From contig CP050848.1 in assembly GCA_014873095.1 (NCBI GenBank), forward strand, positions 2,356,001 through 2,420,000: 64,000 nt of DNA, in the 5' to 3' direction. Position 1 is the stretch's first letter; every line of letters begins with the position of its first letter. Shown piece by piece: positions 51,497-60,660 of the stretch. The notes beneath the pieces are model-generated. The model saw only the letters and a program-made list of their open reading frames with translations, did not search any database and was not told the DNA's origin. This stretch comes from Planctomycetales bacterium ZRK34 (GTDB taxonomy: Bacteria; Planctomycetota; Phycisphaerae; Phycisphaerales; Zrk34). The position numbers and the translations under genes are program-made.

Positions 51497-52234
51497 TCAG
51501 CCGAACAGGTCGAAGAGTTTTTCGATGGTCACGGCGGCGAAGTTGTAGGAACCGTGAATGCACACGGCGATGATCCAGAGGGGGATGCAGCGCTCGGGGC
51601 GGGGGCGGCGGAGATTCTGCATGGCATCGCGCCAGACGCGCAGCACGCCGAGGCCCGCGATGGTGCTGCAGCCGGTGTGCAGCGCAAGGCAGACGGTCCA
51701 TCGCCAGAAGATCAGTGCCGGCGGGGGATTTGGCACATAGATGTGCAGGTAGATCAGATTTTCGATGCAGGCGAAGACAAACCCGCCGGTTGCGGTGCAC
51801 AGCAGAATCTGAGCGGAGTTGCGGAAGATGTACGGCCGGCGTTCGACGGTCATCAGCGCGGCGAGCACCTTGGCCATCTCTTCACAGGCGGGCGCGAAGA
51901 CAACGACCACCAACAGCATGAGTACGGACTGACCGGAACCCATGAAGGCGGTGAGCACGGCCAGCGGACCGGCGCACAGCGCCAGCCCGAACGTGGCCAG
52001 CCAGCTTGTAAGCCAGGTCGTGCGATCGCGATGTTCGATCAGCCACGCGGGGTACGGATCGCGCGAAGCAGATGCATCGAGGTTTTGATGCGGCTCGGCC
52101 CAGACTGAATCGGCGAGATCGTGCGCGTCGGGGCTGGTGTCGGCGGTACGCTCAGCGGGATCACAAGCAAATGGGCCGACACGGTACTGCGGCTCGTCGA
52201 AGACCGAATCGCGGATCGGGCGTTTGCGTTTCAT
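51497..52234 (-). CDS. PrsW-family intramembrane metalloprotease
   Basis: The 245-residue protein has an acidic cytoplasmic N-terminus (about 1-75) and about six membrane helices with the PrsW motifs APACEEMAKVLAA (EExxK), FACIENLIYL (ExN) and two histidines in LHTGCSTIAGL and IHGSYNF. PrsW-type proteases cleave membrane anti-sigma factors or related substrates. It overlaps the YbjQ-like gene in front by four bases. Confidence 0.85.
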   Translation of the reverse strand: MKRKRPIRDSVFDEPQYRVGPFACDPAERTADTSPDAHDLADSVWAEPHQNLDASASRDPYPAWLIEHRDRTTWLTSWLATFGLALCAGPLAVLTAFMGSGQSVLMLLVVVVFAPACEEMAKVLAALMTVERRPYIFRNSAQILLCTATGGFVFACIENLIYLHIYVPNPPPALIFWRWTVCLALHTGCSTIAGLGVLRVWRDAMQNLRRPRPERCIPLWIIAVCIHGSYNFAAVTIEKLFDLFG

Positions 52235-52728
52235 GCGGAAATCAGCGGTTGCTGAGCGGGGGCGGAGGCATGGTAGGCGGTGCCGTAGGCGAGAATCGAA
52301 AACTTCGGCGTGCCCTTGCGACGCACGGAATTGCCCCCGATGTCGGCGAAGTCGATGCGGACGTTGGCGATGGCGTTGTAGCCGCGCGCCTGAGCATCTT
52401 CGAGCAGGCGGAGCATGGCTTCACGTCGGGCGCGCACCATGGCGTGGGTGAACATGCGCATTTCACCGCCGACGAGATTGACGAGCGTTGCAATAAAGCC
52501 GTTGAAGTAGTCGACGCTGAGCGTGATTTCGGCGGTGATGAGCATGGGGTCCGTGGGGCCGACCTGAGCATCGGGCATGGTTTTGACATCGGTCATGCGC
52601 ATGTGATCGACGGCGGGCTGGCGCTTGTTCATAAGCTGATCGTGGCGCCGGGCGATGGCGCGGCCGGCGAGCAGGCCGATGATCAGCAGAAGAATCGGGA
52701 TGCCGATGTTGATGAGCAGTCCGGTCAT
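52231..52728 (-). CDS. YbjQ/UPF0145-like domain with N-terminal membrane anchor
   Basis: The 165-residue product has an N-terminal transmembrane helix (TGLLINIGIPILLLIIGLLA) and a C-terminal domain related to the YbjQ (UPF0145, heavy-metal-binding-like) family: NLVGGEMRMFTHAMVRARRE, ARGYNAIANVRIDFADIGG. GGAG upstream supports the ATG at 52726-52728. It lies between a soluble YbjQ gene and the PrsW gene in one operon. Confidence 0.75.
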   Translation of the reverse strand: MTGLLINIGIPILLLIIGLLAGRAIARRHDQLMNKRQPAVDHMRMTDVKTMPDAQVGPTDPMLITAEITLSVDYFNGFIATLVNLVGGEMRMFTHAMVRARREAMLRLLEDAQARGYNAIANVRIDFADIGGNSVRRKGTPKFSILAYGTAYHASAPAQQPLISA

Positions 52729-52741
52729 GGCGTGGCTCCGA

Positions 52742-53119
52742 TCATTGGGCGAGCGGAGGCACGGGGACGCCCGGCACGGCGGAGTCGGTCTGGGCTTCGT
52801 TGACGCGATCGACTTTGACGGCAGTGCCGTAGATGTAAAGCTCAGCGGCGCCCTGCGTGATGGCGCTGGTGGCGAAGCGGACGTTGATGACGGCGTCGGC
52901 GGCCAGTTCCTGCGCCTGCGCGAGCATGCGCTCGGTGGCGGTGCGGCGGGCTTCGATGAGCAATTCGGTGTAGCCGCGCAGCTCACCGCCGACGAGGTTT
53001 TTCAGCCCGGCGGCGATATCACGGCCGATATTTTTGGCGCGGACGACATTGCCCTGCACGATGCCCAGCGTTTGCGTGATGCGGTACCCGGGAATCGTTT
53101 CGGTGTTGACGACGATCAT
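52742..53119 (-). CDS. YbjQ/UPF0145 family protein
   Basis: The 125-residue cytoplasmic protein has the family pattern VVNTETIPGYRITQTLGIVQ, LKNLVGGELRGYTELLIEAR and ELAADAVINVRFATS. YbjQ proteins form pentamers; a metal-binding role was proposed but is not proven. It is the first gene of the three-gene operon with an anchored paralogue and a PrsW protease. Confidence 0.88.
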   Translation of the reverse strand: MIVVNTETIPGYRITQTLGIVQGNVVRAKNIGRDIAAGLKNLVGGELRGYTELLIEARRTATERMLAQAQELAADAVINVRFATSAITQGAAELYIYGTAVKVDRVNEAQTDSAVPGVPVPPLAQ

Positions 53120-53314
53120 GACGCGCAGCCCCGTTCTCCGGGCACTGATGCCGGCCCGGTCGGCGGATGTATTTAACAGCGGTACAGAACGTTGTGCAAC
53201 TGCAGGCGCTGATTACGCGCGTTTGCGGGAAAGGATGAGCAGAAATCGGCGGCGATCAGAACGATGCCGGCCGGCTCGGGGATGGAACCTGAATTGCAGA
53301 CAGCTAGAGGCGGA

Positions 53315-54226
53315 TCAGCCCAGGCCCAGGGCCCGGCTCATCGCGTCGCCCATGTCGGCGGGGGACTCGGCGACGGCGATGCCGGCGTCGGTCAGGGCCT
53401 TGATCTTCGAATCGGCCGTGCCCTGACCACCGGAGATGATGGCTCCGGCGTGGCCCATGCGCTTGCCGGGGGGGGCGGTGCGGCCGGCGATGAAGGCGGC
53501 CACGGGCTTGGTGATGTTGGCCTTGATGTGGGCGGCGGCGTTTTCCTCGTCGGTGCCGCCGATCTCGCCGATCATCATGATGCCGTCGGTTTCATCATCC
53601 GCCTGGAACATGTCCATCAGCTCGATGAAGTTCAGCCCCTTGACCGGATCGCCGCCGATGCCGATGCAGGTCGTCTGCCCGATGCCGCGTTCGGAACACT
53701 GCCAGACGGCTTCATAGGTCAGCGTCCCCGAGCGGGAGATGATGCCCACAGCCTTGCCGGTCGACGCCTTCGACTTGGGCATGTGGATGTAACCGGGCAT
53801 GATACCGATCTTGCACGGGTCACTTTCGGCGGGGCTGATCACGCCCGGGCAGTTGGGCCCGATCAGGTTCACCCCCGGGTAATCCGCCAGGGCGGCTTTG
53901 ACACGCACCATGTCCGCCACCGGAATGCCCTCGGTCACGGCGACGATCACCTCGATGCCCGCCTCGGCGGCCTCGAGAATGGCGTCACCGGCAAACGGCG
54001 GCGGCACGAAGATCATCGTGGCGTTGGCGCCGGTGCCTTCGACGGCCGCGGAAACGGTGTCGAAGATCGGCAGGCCGTTGTCATCTTTGAGCCCTCCCTT
54101 GCCGGGCGTGACGCCGCCGACCATCTTGGTGCCGTAGTCCAGACAACCCTTGGTGTGAAACGCCCCGGCCGAACCGGTGATGCCCTGACAAATGACCTTG
54201 GTGTCGCTGTTGACGAGAATGCTCAT
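53315..54226 (-). CDS. sucD: Succinyl-CoA ligase, alpha subunit
   Basis: SucD carries the CoA-binding site and the phosphorylated histidine of the TCA-cycle enzyme that makes ATP or GTP from succinyl-CoA. The 303-residue product has [41 protein letters not shown] and [17 protein letters not shown] (active-site His). The ATG at 54224-54226 ([10 protein letters not shown]) is the canonical start. The beta-subunit gene is not in the window next to it, which is unusual. Confidence 0.95.
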   Translation of the reverse strand: MSILVNSDTKVICQGITGSAGAFHTKGCLDYGTKMVGGVTPGKGGLKDDNGLPIFDTVSAAVEGTGANATMIFVPPPFAGDAILEAAEAGIEVIVAVTEGIPVADMVRVKAALADYPGVNLIGPNCPGVISPAESDPCKIGIMPGYIHMPKSKASTGKAVGIISRSGTLTYEAVWQCSERGIGQTTCIGIGGDPVKGLNFIELMDMFQADDETDGIMMIGEIGGTDEENAAAHIKANITKPVAAFIAGRTAPPGKRMGHAGAIISGGQGTADSKIKALTDAGIAVAESPADMGDAMSRALGLG

Positions 54227-54334
54227 GCGTGATGTCCGTTGCTGCGGATTAAGGACGGATTGCGAGTCAAAGAGGATACCGCAGACCCGCACACCCGGCA
54301 ATGCGACACGGCCCGGGCCCGGGGGCTGCCCGCC

Positions 54335-54485
54335 AGAAGTTGGGGTTATCCCGGATAGGAGGGCCTTGTACTATCCGGTAGGCTGATTAAGCTGGGTGTA
54401 ATATCAGACTGACATTCCTCAACTGTCCGAGGTTGAGACCTGAGATGTTGTGAACCCTGGGTCCGTAGGAACCCGGGGTTTTTTT
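54335..54485 (+). ncRNA. Candidate structured small RNA ending in a terminator
   Basis: Between two minus-strand genes, the plus strand carries CCGGATAG/CTATCCGG (54351-54358 with 54371-54378), CTCAAC/GTTGAG (54418-54423 with 54432-54437) and then a full terminator at 54453-54485 (AACCCTGGGT/ACCCGGGGTT plus seven T). No plus-strand gene precedes it, so the terminator suggests an independent transcript. No known RNA family is recognised and the 5' end is a guess. Confidence 0.4.
54453..54485 (+). terminator. Orphan plus-strand terminator
   Basis: A ten-base stem with one G-T pair and an eight-base loop is followed by seven T, although no plus-strand gene lies upstream within 4 kb except in divergent context. 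Confidence 0.8.
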
Positions 54486-54526
54486 ACGAACAGACAAACC
54501 TTCTGAACATCGCGCCTCGGCCAATA

Positions 54527-54591
54527 GCCGGGCCGCTACGCGGCCCTGGGCATCGCATCTGACCATCGCCATCGCCGCGTAGCGGCCCGGC
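54527..54591. repeat. REP-like element with 18-bp perfect outer arms
   Basis: GCCGGGCCGCTACGCGGC at 54527-54544 is exactly complementary to 54574-54591; each arm can also fold on itself (GGCCGCTACGCGGCC). It is preceded by AATA, as in the ATAGCC elements, and lies next to the stop of the DUF4886-like gene. Confidence 0.75.
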
Positions 54592-54594
54592 GAC

Positions 54595-55518
54595 TTAACG
54601 CTTCAGTTCGGACACGGCGCGGTGGGCGGTCTGGCGCAGGAAGCGGGCGTAGTCCGCATCGATGCCGCCGGGGACGTAGGAATTGTCGACCACGCTCTTG
54701 CCGAACAGCACCTCGTACCACACGCAACCGATCAGGTACTCACCGGCCCGCCCGGCGTGGTGGCCGTCCATCGACAGCTTCTGCCCGCCATCAGACTGTT
54801 TGCGCCAGCGGTAACCGACGTGCAGGGAGTGGGCCTGGTCCGGCAGGGCCGGCGGAGCGGCCTTGGCGAAGTCGAAAGTCGTGTCCGGCTTGTAGCCCCA
54901 GGTTGGATCCGTATCAGCCAGGTACATCGCATCGCCGCTGGGCAGGATGCCGATGCCCAGCTCGTCGGCGACCCCGTGATAAGCCGCCCGCACCTGTTGA
55001 TACATGACCTGCTGGGTGTGGGGCTGCTTGCCTTCGTTGGCCGGCTTGAAGCGCGGATCATCCACGCGGTAGGCCCAGATCTGTTGGATCAGCACCTTCG
55101 CCTGCGGGGCGTGCTTGCGGATGTAGTCGTACAGGTTGCGGGCATAGGGGCGATACGTGGCCGGGTCGTGGCTGATAAAGCTGTACTGCTGGATGGTGAC
55201 GAAGTCCCAGTGGTCCTTTTCCAGCATCTGGGCCAGGCTGAACTTCCCGCTGTACGGGCGGCCGGCTTTATCATCATGGTCGGCTTCGTATTTTTCGACG
55301 TGTGACCAGTGACGTTGCAGGCTGCACCCGCCGAGGTTGGCCTTGCCGAAGATCAGTTTGTCGCCGGCCGCCTCGGCGATCTGCGGCAGATAACGCAGGG
55401 CGTTGTTGGCGAAACTGTTGCCGACGGTCAACACGCGCACCGTCTTGGACTCGGCCAGAGCGACCGCCTGCACCACCACCAGCATCAACACGAAACCGAT
55501 CCATCGAATGCGCATCAT
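54595..55518 (-). CDS. Secreted SGNH-hydrolase-like protein (DUF4886 type)
   Basis: The 307-residue product has a signal peptide ([20 protein letters not shown]) and starts its mature part with [20 protein letters not shown], the GNS motif of SGNH/GDSL-type hydrolases. [19 protein letters not shown] and [15 protein letters not shown] follow; [20 protein letters not shown] may hold the catalytic His. Probably a deacetylase or esterase on glycans. It is divergent from the fucosidase gene; AAGGAG supports ATG 55518 or the next codon. Confidence 0.78.
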   Translation of the reverse strand: MMRIRWIGFVLMLVVVQAVALAESKTVRVLTVGNSFANNALRYLPQIAEAAGDKLIFGKANLGGCSLQRHWSHVEKYEADHDDKAGRPYSGKFSLAQMLEKDHWDFVTIQQYSFISHDPATYRPYARNLYDYIRKHAPQAKVLIQQIWAYRVDDPRFKPANEGKQPHTQQVMYQQVRAAYHGVADELGIGILPSGDAMYLADTDPTWGYKPDTTFDFAKAAPPALPDQAHSLHVGYRWRKQSDGGQKLSMDGHHAGRAGEYLIGCVWYEVLFGKSVVDNSYVPGGIDADYARFLRQTAHRAVSELKR

Positions 55519-55639
55519 GGGCTCCTTGGGAATTGTCCGTCGGCGGTTTAAACGTTCGCCGGAGCCGTCAAACTGCACGGCCGCAGCGTGTATGATACAA
55601 CCCGAAGCCCGCCGACGTTTTTCAACAGGAGCAAGCGAC

Positions 55640-57994
55640 ATGATGTTTCGCCGATCGCTCGTGGTGGTGATGGTTTTTGCGATGACCGGTTTCACCTGGG
55701 CGGCAGCGCCCCCGGTGCTGCGGTATGACCAGCCGGCGGCGGACTGGAACGCCGCCCTGCCGATCGGCAACGGGCGACTCGGGGCGATGGTGTTCGGGGG
55801 CCCGGCCGAGGGTCGGATTCAGTTCAACGAAGATTCGCTGTGGGTCGGCGGCCCGAATGACTACGCCCACGAAGGCGCGGCCGAGGTGCTGCCCGAGCTG
55901 CGCCGGCTGTTGTTCGAAGGCAAGCAGAAAGAAGCGGAGAATCTGGCGATGCAGCGGTTCATGAGCCAGCCGCTGCGGCAGATGGCGTATCAGCCGTTCG
56001 GCGATGTTGTGCTCACATTCGCCGGACACGACAAGCTCACCGACTACCACCGCGAATTGAACCTGCAGACGGCGACGACCACGACGCGCTACACCGTCGG
56101 TGAGGTCACCTACACGCGCACCGCCTTCGCGAGTCACCCCGACAACGTCATTGTCATTCATGTGACCGCTGACAAACCCGGCGCCGTGTCGTTGACCGCC
56201 GCGCTGAAAGGGGCACAACCGGAAGCGAAAATCGAAGCGATCGATGATCACACGCTGTCGCTGACCGGCAAGGTGCGTGACTACAAGCGACTGGGCGTGC
56301 CAAGCCCCGAGCATTACGCAGCCCACCTGCGCATCACCACGCAAGGCGGGCGCATCAGTCGTCATGACAACACGCTCGTGATCGACGGAGCCGACTCGGC
56401 AACGCTCATGCTCGCCGCGGCGACGAGCTATGTGAACTACAAGGATGTGTCCGCCGACCCGGTCGCCCGCTGTGCCGACACGCTGAGCAAGGTCGGCGGT
56501 AAGTCATATCAACAGATGCACGATGAACACGTCGCCGACCATCGGAAACTGTTCGACCGCGTAAGCCTCGACCTCGGCGCCGATGCGGCGCTCGACAAAC
56601 TGCCGACTGATCAGCGCGTGCTGCGCCACAAGAAAGAACCCGACGCGGGACTCGAAGCGTTGTTCTTTCAGTATGGTCGCTATCTGCTGATCGCAAGCTC
56701 GCGCACCACTTCGGGGGGTGGACAGCCGGCCAACCTGCAAGGCCTGTGGAACCAGGACCTCGACCCGTCGTGGGAAAGCAAGTACACGATCAACATCAAC
56801 ACGGAGATGAACTACTGGCCCGCCGAGCTGACGAATCTGTCGGAGTGCACCGAGCCGCTGTTTGATGCGCTGGATGATCTGGCGGTCACCGGCGGGCGCG
56901 TGGCGAAGATTCACTACGACGCGCCGGGCTGGGTCGTGCATCATAACTTCGACTTGTGGCGCGGAGCCGCCCCGATCAACAACTCCAACCACGGTATCTG
57001 GCCCACCGGCGGCGCGTGGCTGGCTCAGCACCTGTGGTGGCATTACCAGTTCACCGGCGATAAACGCTTTCTCCGCGAGCGGGCCTATCCGCTGCTCAAA
57101 GGCGCCAGCGAGTTCTTCGCACACTACCTCGTCGAAGACCCGCGCGACGATGAGCATCATTTGATCAGCGGGCCGTCCAACAGCCCCGAGCACGGGGGAC
57201 TGGTCATGGGCCCGGCGATGGATCATCAGATCATCCGTTACCTGTTCGCCGCCACCGCCGAGGCGGCGCGCGTGCTCGAGGTCGACGCCGACTTCGCCGA
57301 TCGACTCATGAAGCTGCACACCCGCATCGCGCCGAACAAAATCGGTAAGCACGGCCAACTGCAGGAGTGGCTCGAAGACGTCGACAACCCCAAAGACCAG
57401 CACCGCCACGTTTCACATCTGTGGGCCCTGCACCCCGGCGAAGAGATCACACCGGAAACGCCGAAACTTTTCGACGCGGCGCGCCAGTCGCTGATCCAAC
57501 GCGGCGACGGCGGCACCGGGTGGTCACGCGCCTGGAAAATCAACTTCTGGGCACGCCTGCAGGACGGCGACCACGCCCACCTCATGCTCACGAATTTGCT
57601 GACGCTGACCCGCTCGCCGCTGACGAAGTACAAAGGCGGCGGTGTTTACACGAACCTCTTCGACGCCCATCCCCCCTTCCAGATCGACGGCAACTTCGGC
57701 GCGACCTCCGGCATCGCCGAGATGCTGCTTCAATCCCACCGCCGCGATGACGCCGGTCATTACATCATCGATCTGCTGCCGGCCCTGCCCGGCGCCTGGC
57801 CCGAGGGTTCGGTCACGGGCCTGCGCGCCCGCGGGGCGTTTGAGGTGTCGATGACCTGGCGCGGCGGCAAGCTGACGCAAGTCGAAATCAAATCGCTGGC
57901 CGGCCACCCGCTGACGCTGCGCTGCGGCGACATGATGATTCACCGCGAGACAAAACCCGGCGACATCATTCGCCTCGACGGCCGCCTACAGTGA
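55640..57994 (+). CDS. Glycoside hydrolase family 95, alpha-L-fucosidase
   Basis: The 784-residue secreted enzyme hydrolyses terminal fucose by inversion. It has a signal peptide, the GH95 start [20 protein letters not shown] and [17 protein letters not shown], and the catalytic-site motifs [20 protein letters not shown] (conserved Asn pair), ISGPSNSPE (general acid Glu) and [20 protein letters not shown] (conserved Asp). The length is normal. CAGGAG precedes the ATG at 55640. The neighbouring DUF4886 and PEBP genes may serve the same glycan. Confidence 0.92.
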   Translation: MMFRRSLVVVMVFAMTGFTWAAAPPVLRYDQPAADWNAALPIGNGRLGAMVFGGPAEGRIQFNEDSLWVGGPNDYAHEGAAEVLPELRRLLFEGKQKEAENLAMQRFMSQPLRQMAYQPFGDVVLTFAGHDKLTDYHRELNLQTATTTTRYTVGEVTYTRTAFASHPDNVIVIHVTADKPGAVSLTAALKGAQPEAKIEAIDDHTLSLTGKVRDYKRLGVPSPEHYAAHLRITTQGGRISRHDNTLVIDGADSATLMLAAATSYVNYKDVSADPVARCADTLSKVGGKSYQQMHDEHVADHRKLFDRVSLDLGADAALDKLPTDQRVLRHKKEPDAGLEALFFQYGRYLLIASSRTTSGGGQPANLQGLWNQDLDPSWESKYTININTEMNYWPAELTNLSECTEPLFDALDDLAVTGGRVAKIHYDAPGWVVHHNFDLWRGAAPINNSNHGIWPTGGAWLAQHLWWHYQFTGDKRFLRERAYPLLKGASEFFAHYLVEDPRDDEHHLISGPSNSPEHGGLVMGPAMDHQIIRYLFAATAEAARVLEVDADFADRLMKLHTRIAPNKIGKHGQLQEWLEDVDNPKDQHRHVSHLWALHPGEEITPETPKLFDAARQSLIQRGDGGTGWSRAWKINFWARLQDGDHAHLMLTNLLTLTRSPLTKYKGGGVYTNLFDAHPPFQIDGNFGATSGIAEMLLQSHRRDDAGHYIIDLLPALPGAWPEGSVTGLRARGAFEVSMTWRGGKLTQVEIKSLAGHPLTLRCGDMMIHRETKPGDIIRLDGRLQ

Positions 57995-57997
57995 GGT

Positions 57998-58552
57998 ATG
58001 CTCCGCCGCCTGTTCATCATCGCGTGGGTATTTTGCATTGCCGCATGTGTCGTCCGGGCCGAAGGGGACGCCGCCATGAAGATCACCAGCCGCGCTTTTG
58101 GGCCGGGTCAACTGATCCCCGTCAAGTACACCGGCGATGGGGATGACAAGTCGCCGCCGCTGGCGTTTGCGAATGTGCCGAGCGGGGCGAAGACGCTCGC
58201 CCTGATTGTCGATGATCCCGATGCGCCGACGCCGCAGCCGTGGGTTCACTGGGTCATTTTCAACATCCCCGCGAGCGCTGCCGGTCTGCCCGAAGCCGAG
58301 CCGCACAAAGGCAAACTGATCGAACCCGCCGGCGCGACCCAGGGTGTCAACAGTTGGCCGTCGGACAACCTCGGCTACCGCGGCCCCGCCCCGCCGCGCG
58401 GTCATGGTGTTCACCACTACCACTTCAAGCTCTACGCCCTGGACACTTCGCTGAATCTCGAGCCCGGCATCACCAAAGACGACCTGCTCGACGCCATGAA
58501 AAACCACATCCTCGCCGAGACCGAACTCATCGGCGCCTACGAACGCCCCTGA
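57998..58552 (+). CDS. Secreted YbhB/YbcL-type PEBP protein
   Basis: The 184-residue product has a signal peptide of about 22 residues and the phosphatidylethanolamine-binding fold with VDDPDAPTPQPWVHWVIFNI and YRGPAPPRGHGVHHYHFKLY, the two ligand-pocket motifs. Bacterial members are thought to inhibit proteases or bind small ligands; the physiological role is open. It begins three bases after the fucosidase stop, hence co-transcribed. Confidence 0.9.
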   Translation: MLRRLFIIAWVFCIAACVVRAEGDAAMKITSRAFGPGQLIPVKYTGDGDDKSPPLAFANVPSGAKTLALIVDDPDAPTPQPWVHWVIFNIPASAAGLPEAEPHKGKLIEPAGATQGVNSWPSDNLGYRGPAPPRGHGVHHYHFKLYALDTSLNLEPGITKDDLLDAMKNHILAETELIGAYERP

Positions 58553-58767
58553 CCTCCCGCCACTCCGCGCCACGACAAACACGCGGCGACGTCTCGCCCC
58601 CCCCCGCCCTACCAACGCTCGCCCACCAACCCGCACCATACTCCCCGCCACACGCCGGCTCGCCTCACCCGCACGCATCACTCCACACCGCACCAACCAA
58701 CACACCTCGTCGCACCACGTCAACCAACACGCCATCGCTTCGATCTGCTGATTTCAACTGCCAACTC
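58553..58767. other. C/A-rich gene-free stretch
   Basis: The plus strand has many runs of C and CAC/ACC with very few G outside CG steps. No coding potential is convincing. It leads into the AT palindrome at 58768. Confidence 0.45.
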
Positions 58768-58798
58768 AAAGACCATATTTAACTTAAATATGGTCTTT
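58768..58798. repeat. AT-rich palindrome, GACCATATTTAA family, copy 2
   Basis: AAAGACCATATTTAA-C-TTAAATATGGTCTTT is a perfect 31-base palindrome between convergent genes. A one-mismatch copy lies at 16388-16416. TTTTAAAG after it could help termination. Confidence 0.9.
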
Positions 58799-58871
58799 TA
58801 AAGAACACTCAATACGACCCAATGTGCTCGATGTTTTCACTGTGATACGGTTTGTCGATCGGAGGGATGAT

Positions 58872-59636
58872 TCACGATCGGTGGGCCGGGTTCTGTTGGT
58901 AGTAGTCGCTCAGCAGGCCGTATAGCGCCGCGTGATGCTGCTTGAGTTGGCGCGGCTTCTCGAAGAACGCTTCGGTCGACACCGCGAAAAATTCAGCCGC
59001 ATTCGTCGCCCCGTAAGTATCCAGCACTTTCGCACGCCCGCGCTCGGCATCTTCGACCAGCGCCTCGTATTCCCGGGTCATGATCCGATACCAGTCGCGA
59101 TACATCTGTCGGCTCGACAGCGGCGGCGTGCCGTCGGCGGCGTGATCCATGAAATCCAGGTTGTGTGCAAACTCGTGCAGCACCACGTTGTGCCCGTCAT
59201 CCGCATTCGCCGCCCCGCGCTGCACCGCATCCCACGCCAGCACGATCGGCCCCCGGTGCGAGGCCAACCCCAACACCGCCGCGTCCGACTGCGTCACGAC
59301 CACCCCTTCGCGCACCGGTTGCGGCACGCGCATCGTCGACGGATACACCAACACCTCGTGCACCGTCGCAAAATAATCATGCTCGATGTGCAGAATCAGC
59401 ATCGCCGCCTGCGCCGCGATCGTCCACTTGATCTCGTCAGTGACCTCGAGCTCGCCGCACCCCGTCCAAAGCTTTTCCGCCACGATCACCCGCGCCAGAT
59501 CGATCAGCTTCGATCGCTCATCACGATCCAGCCGCCCCGCCATTTCGATCCCCTCGACCAGTTGGACCCACTGCGGCGAAAGCCGCCGGGCCAACAGCTT
59601 CCTCCGACGACGCCGTTTGAACCACCCGAAAATCAT
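58872..59636 (-). CDS. mtfA: MtfA-family zinc peptidase (M90)
   Basis: The 254-residue cytoplasmic protein begins MIFGWFKRRRRRKLLARRLS and has VVLHEFAHNLDFMDHAADG, the HExxH zinc site of the MtfA family, and AEFFAVSTEAFFEKP with the conserved third-ligand Glu. In E. coli MtfA binds the Mlc repressor and influences glucose-PTS genes; whether that applies here is unknown. An ATG at 59636 is chosen over one six codons upstream. Confidence 0.88.
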   Translation of the reverse strand: MIFGWFKRRRRRKLLARRLSPQWVQLVEGIEMAGRLDRDERSKLIDLARVIVAEKLWTGCGELEVTDEIKWTIAAQAAMLILHIEHDYFATVHEVLVYPSTMRVPQPVREGVVVTQSDAAVLGLASHRGPIVLAWDAVQRGAANADDGHNVVLHEFAHNLDFMDHAADGTPPLSSRQMYRDWYRIMTREYEALVEDAERGRAKVLDTYGATNAAEFFAVSTEAFFEKPRQLKQHHAALYGLLSDYYQQNPAHRS

Positions 59637-59708
59637 GACCGTGTTATAGCACAAGCTTTCGAGACGGGTTCATCAAATCAGTACACCACCCAGGCCCCAA
59701 AGACGCCA

Positions 59709-59808
59709 AGCAAAGAGTTTGACAGGATGAACTGGATCAACTCAATGTGTTCGTTGACTTGTTTTATGCTCATCATCCTGTAGATCCTGTCAAAACTCTT
59801 TGCCAGGC
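59709..59808. repeat. GACAGGAT-type long inverted repeat
   Basis: The left arm CAAAGAGTTTGACAGGATGA (from 59711) with ACTGGAT after it faces ATCCTGTAGATCCTGTCAAA at the right; outer bases (GACGCCAAG/CAGGCGCC) extend the pairing to about 37 bases. It lies between divergently transcribed genes, so it is not a terminator. It is a relative of 11382-11453. Confidence 0.8.
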
Positions 59809-59875
59809 GCCTTGTGTGGTTCGCCCCTTTCACAACACATGTAACCTTCACTCCACCAGTTGAATCTCACCTTTC

Positions 59876-60496
59876 ATGAACTACAAAAACACCGAGAAAG
59901 TTGCGCGCCCCGATCACGACATCCTCCCCGTGATCGCCGATCGTTACAGCCCTTACGCATTTGACGGCCGGCCCGTCGAGCGCGCCAAGCTGCTGTCCTG
60001 TCTCGAAGCCGCCCGCTGGGCCGCCTCGTCGTTCAACGAGCAGCCGTGGCGCTACATCCTCGCCGAACGCACCGATGAAGCCGCCTTCGCCACAGCCCTG
60101 TCTTGTCTCCTGGAAGCCAACCAGGCCTGGGCCCAGCACGCCGGTGTCCTCATCCTCACCGCGGTCAAACGCACCTTCACGCGCAACGACAAACCCAACC
60201 GTGTCGCCGAGCACGACCTCGGCATCGCATCAGCCAACCTGACCACCCAGGCCACCGCCCTCGGGCTGGCCGTTCATCAGATGGCCGGCGTCGAGCTGCA
60301 GAAGGTCCGCCTGACCTACAAAATCCCCGAAGGTTTCGACCCGTCGACCGCCATCGCCATCGGTTACGCCGCCGACCCCGACACGTTCGACAACGCCGAC
60401 CTCGCCTCCCGCGACAAGGGCCCCCGCTCCCGCAACCCCCTGCCCGAGTGGGTCTTCGGCGAAAAATTCGGCTCCCCCGCCGACGCTGTCAAATAA
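59876..60496 (+). CDS. Nitroreductase-family flavoprotein
   Basis: The 206-residue protein is a typical FMN-dependent nitroreductase fold: DRYSPYAFDGRPVERAKLLS (FMN-binding Arg/Ser region replaced by Tyr-Ser-Pro-Tyr-Ala-Phe), ARWAASSFNEQPWRYILAER and NLTTQATALGLAVHQMAG, IAIGYAADP. It reduces nitro compounds, quinones or related substrates with NAD(P)H. The true substrate is unknown. Confidence 0.9.
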   Translation: MNYKNTEKVARPDHDILPVIADRYSPYAFDGRPVERAKLLSCLEAARWAASSFNEQPWRYILAERTDEAAFATALSCLLEANQAWAQHAGVLILTAVKRTFTRNDKPNRVAEHDLGIASANLTTQATALGLAVHQMAGVELQKVRLTYKIPEGFDPSTAIAIGYAADPDTFDNADLASRDKGPRSRNPLPEWVFGEKFGSPADAVK

Positions 60497-60505
60497 TCAG
60501 AAGAC

Positions 60506-60606
60506 AAACCGCGGAGTTCGCAGAGAACGCCGAGGGGGCAAGCCCGGAGCGTCAAAAGCTGTGTTCTACCAACACTCTCTGCGACCTCTGCGTTCTCTGC
60601 GGTTAA
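60506..60606. repeat. Long inverted repeat with CGCAGAG phrases
   Basis: AACCGCGGAGTTCGCAGAGA at the left pairs imperfectly with TCTGCGTTCTCTGCGGTT at the right, with the same phrase pattern as 2446-2553. It lies between the nitroreductase and trpS genes. Confidence 0.75.
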
Positions 60607-60660
60607 CTCTTTCTCTCCCCGCATGGCACGGACCGTATTTTTCCGCATAATATCCGTCCC

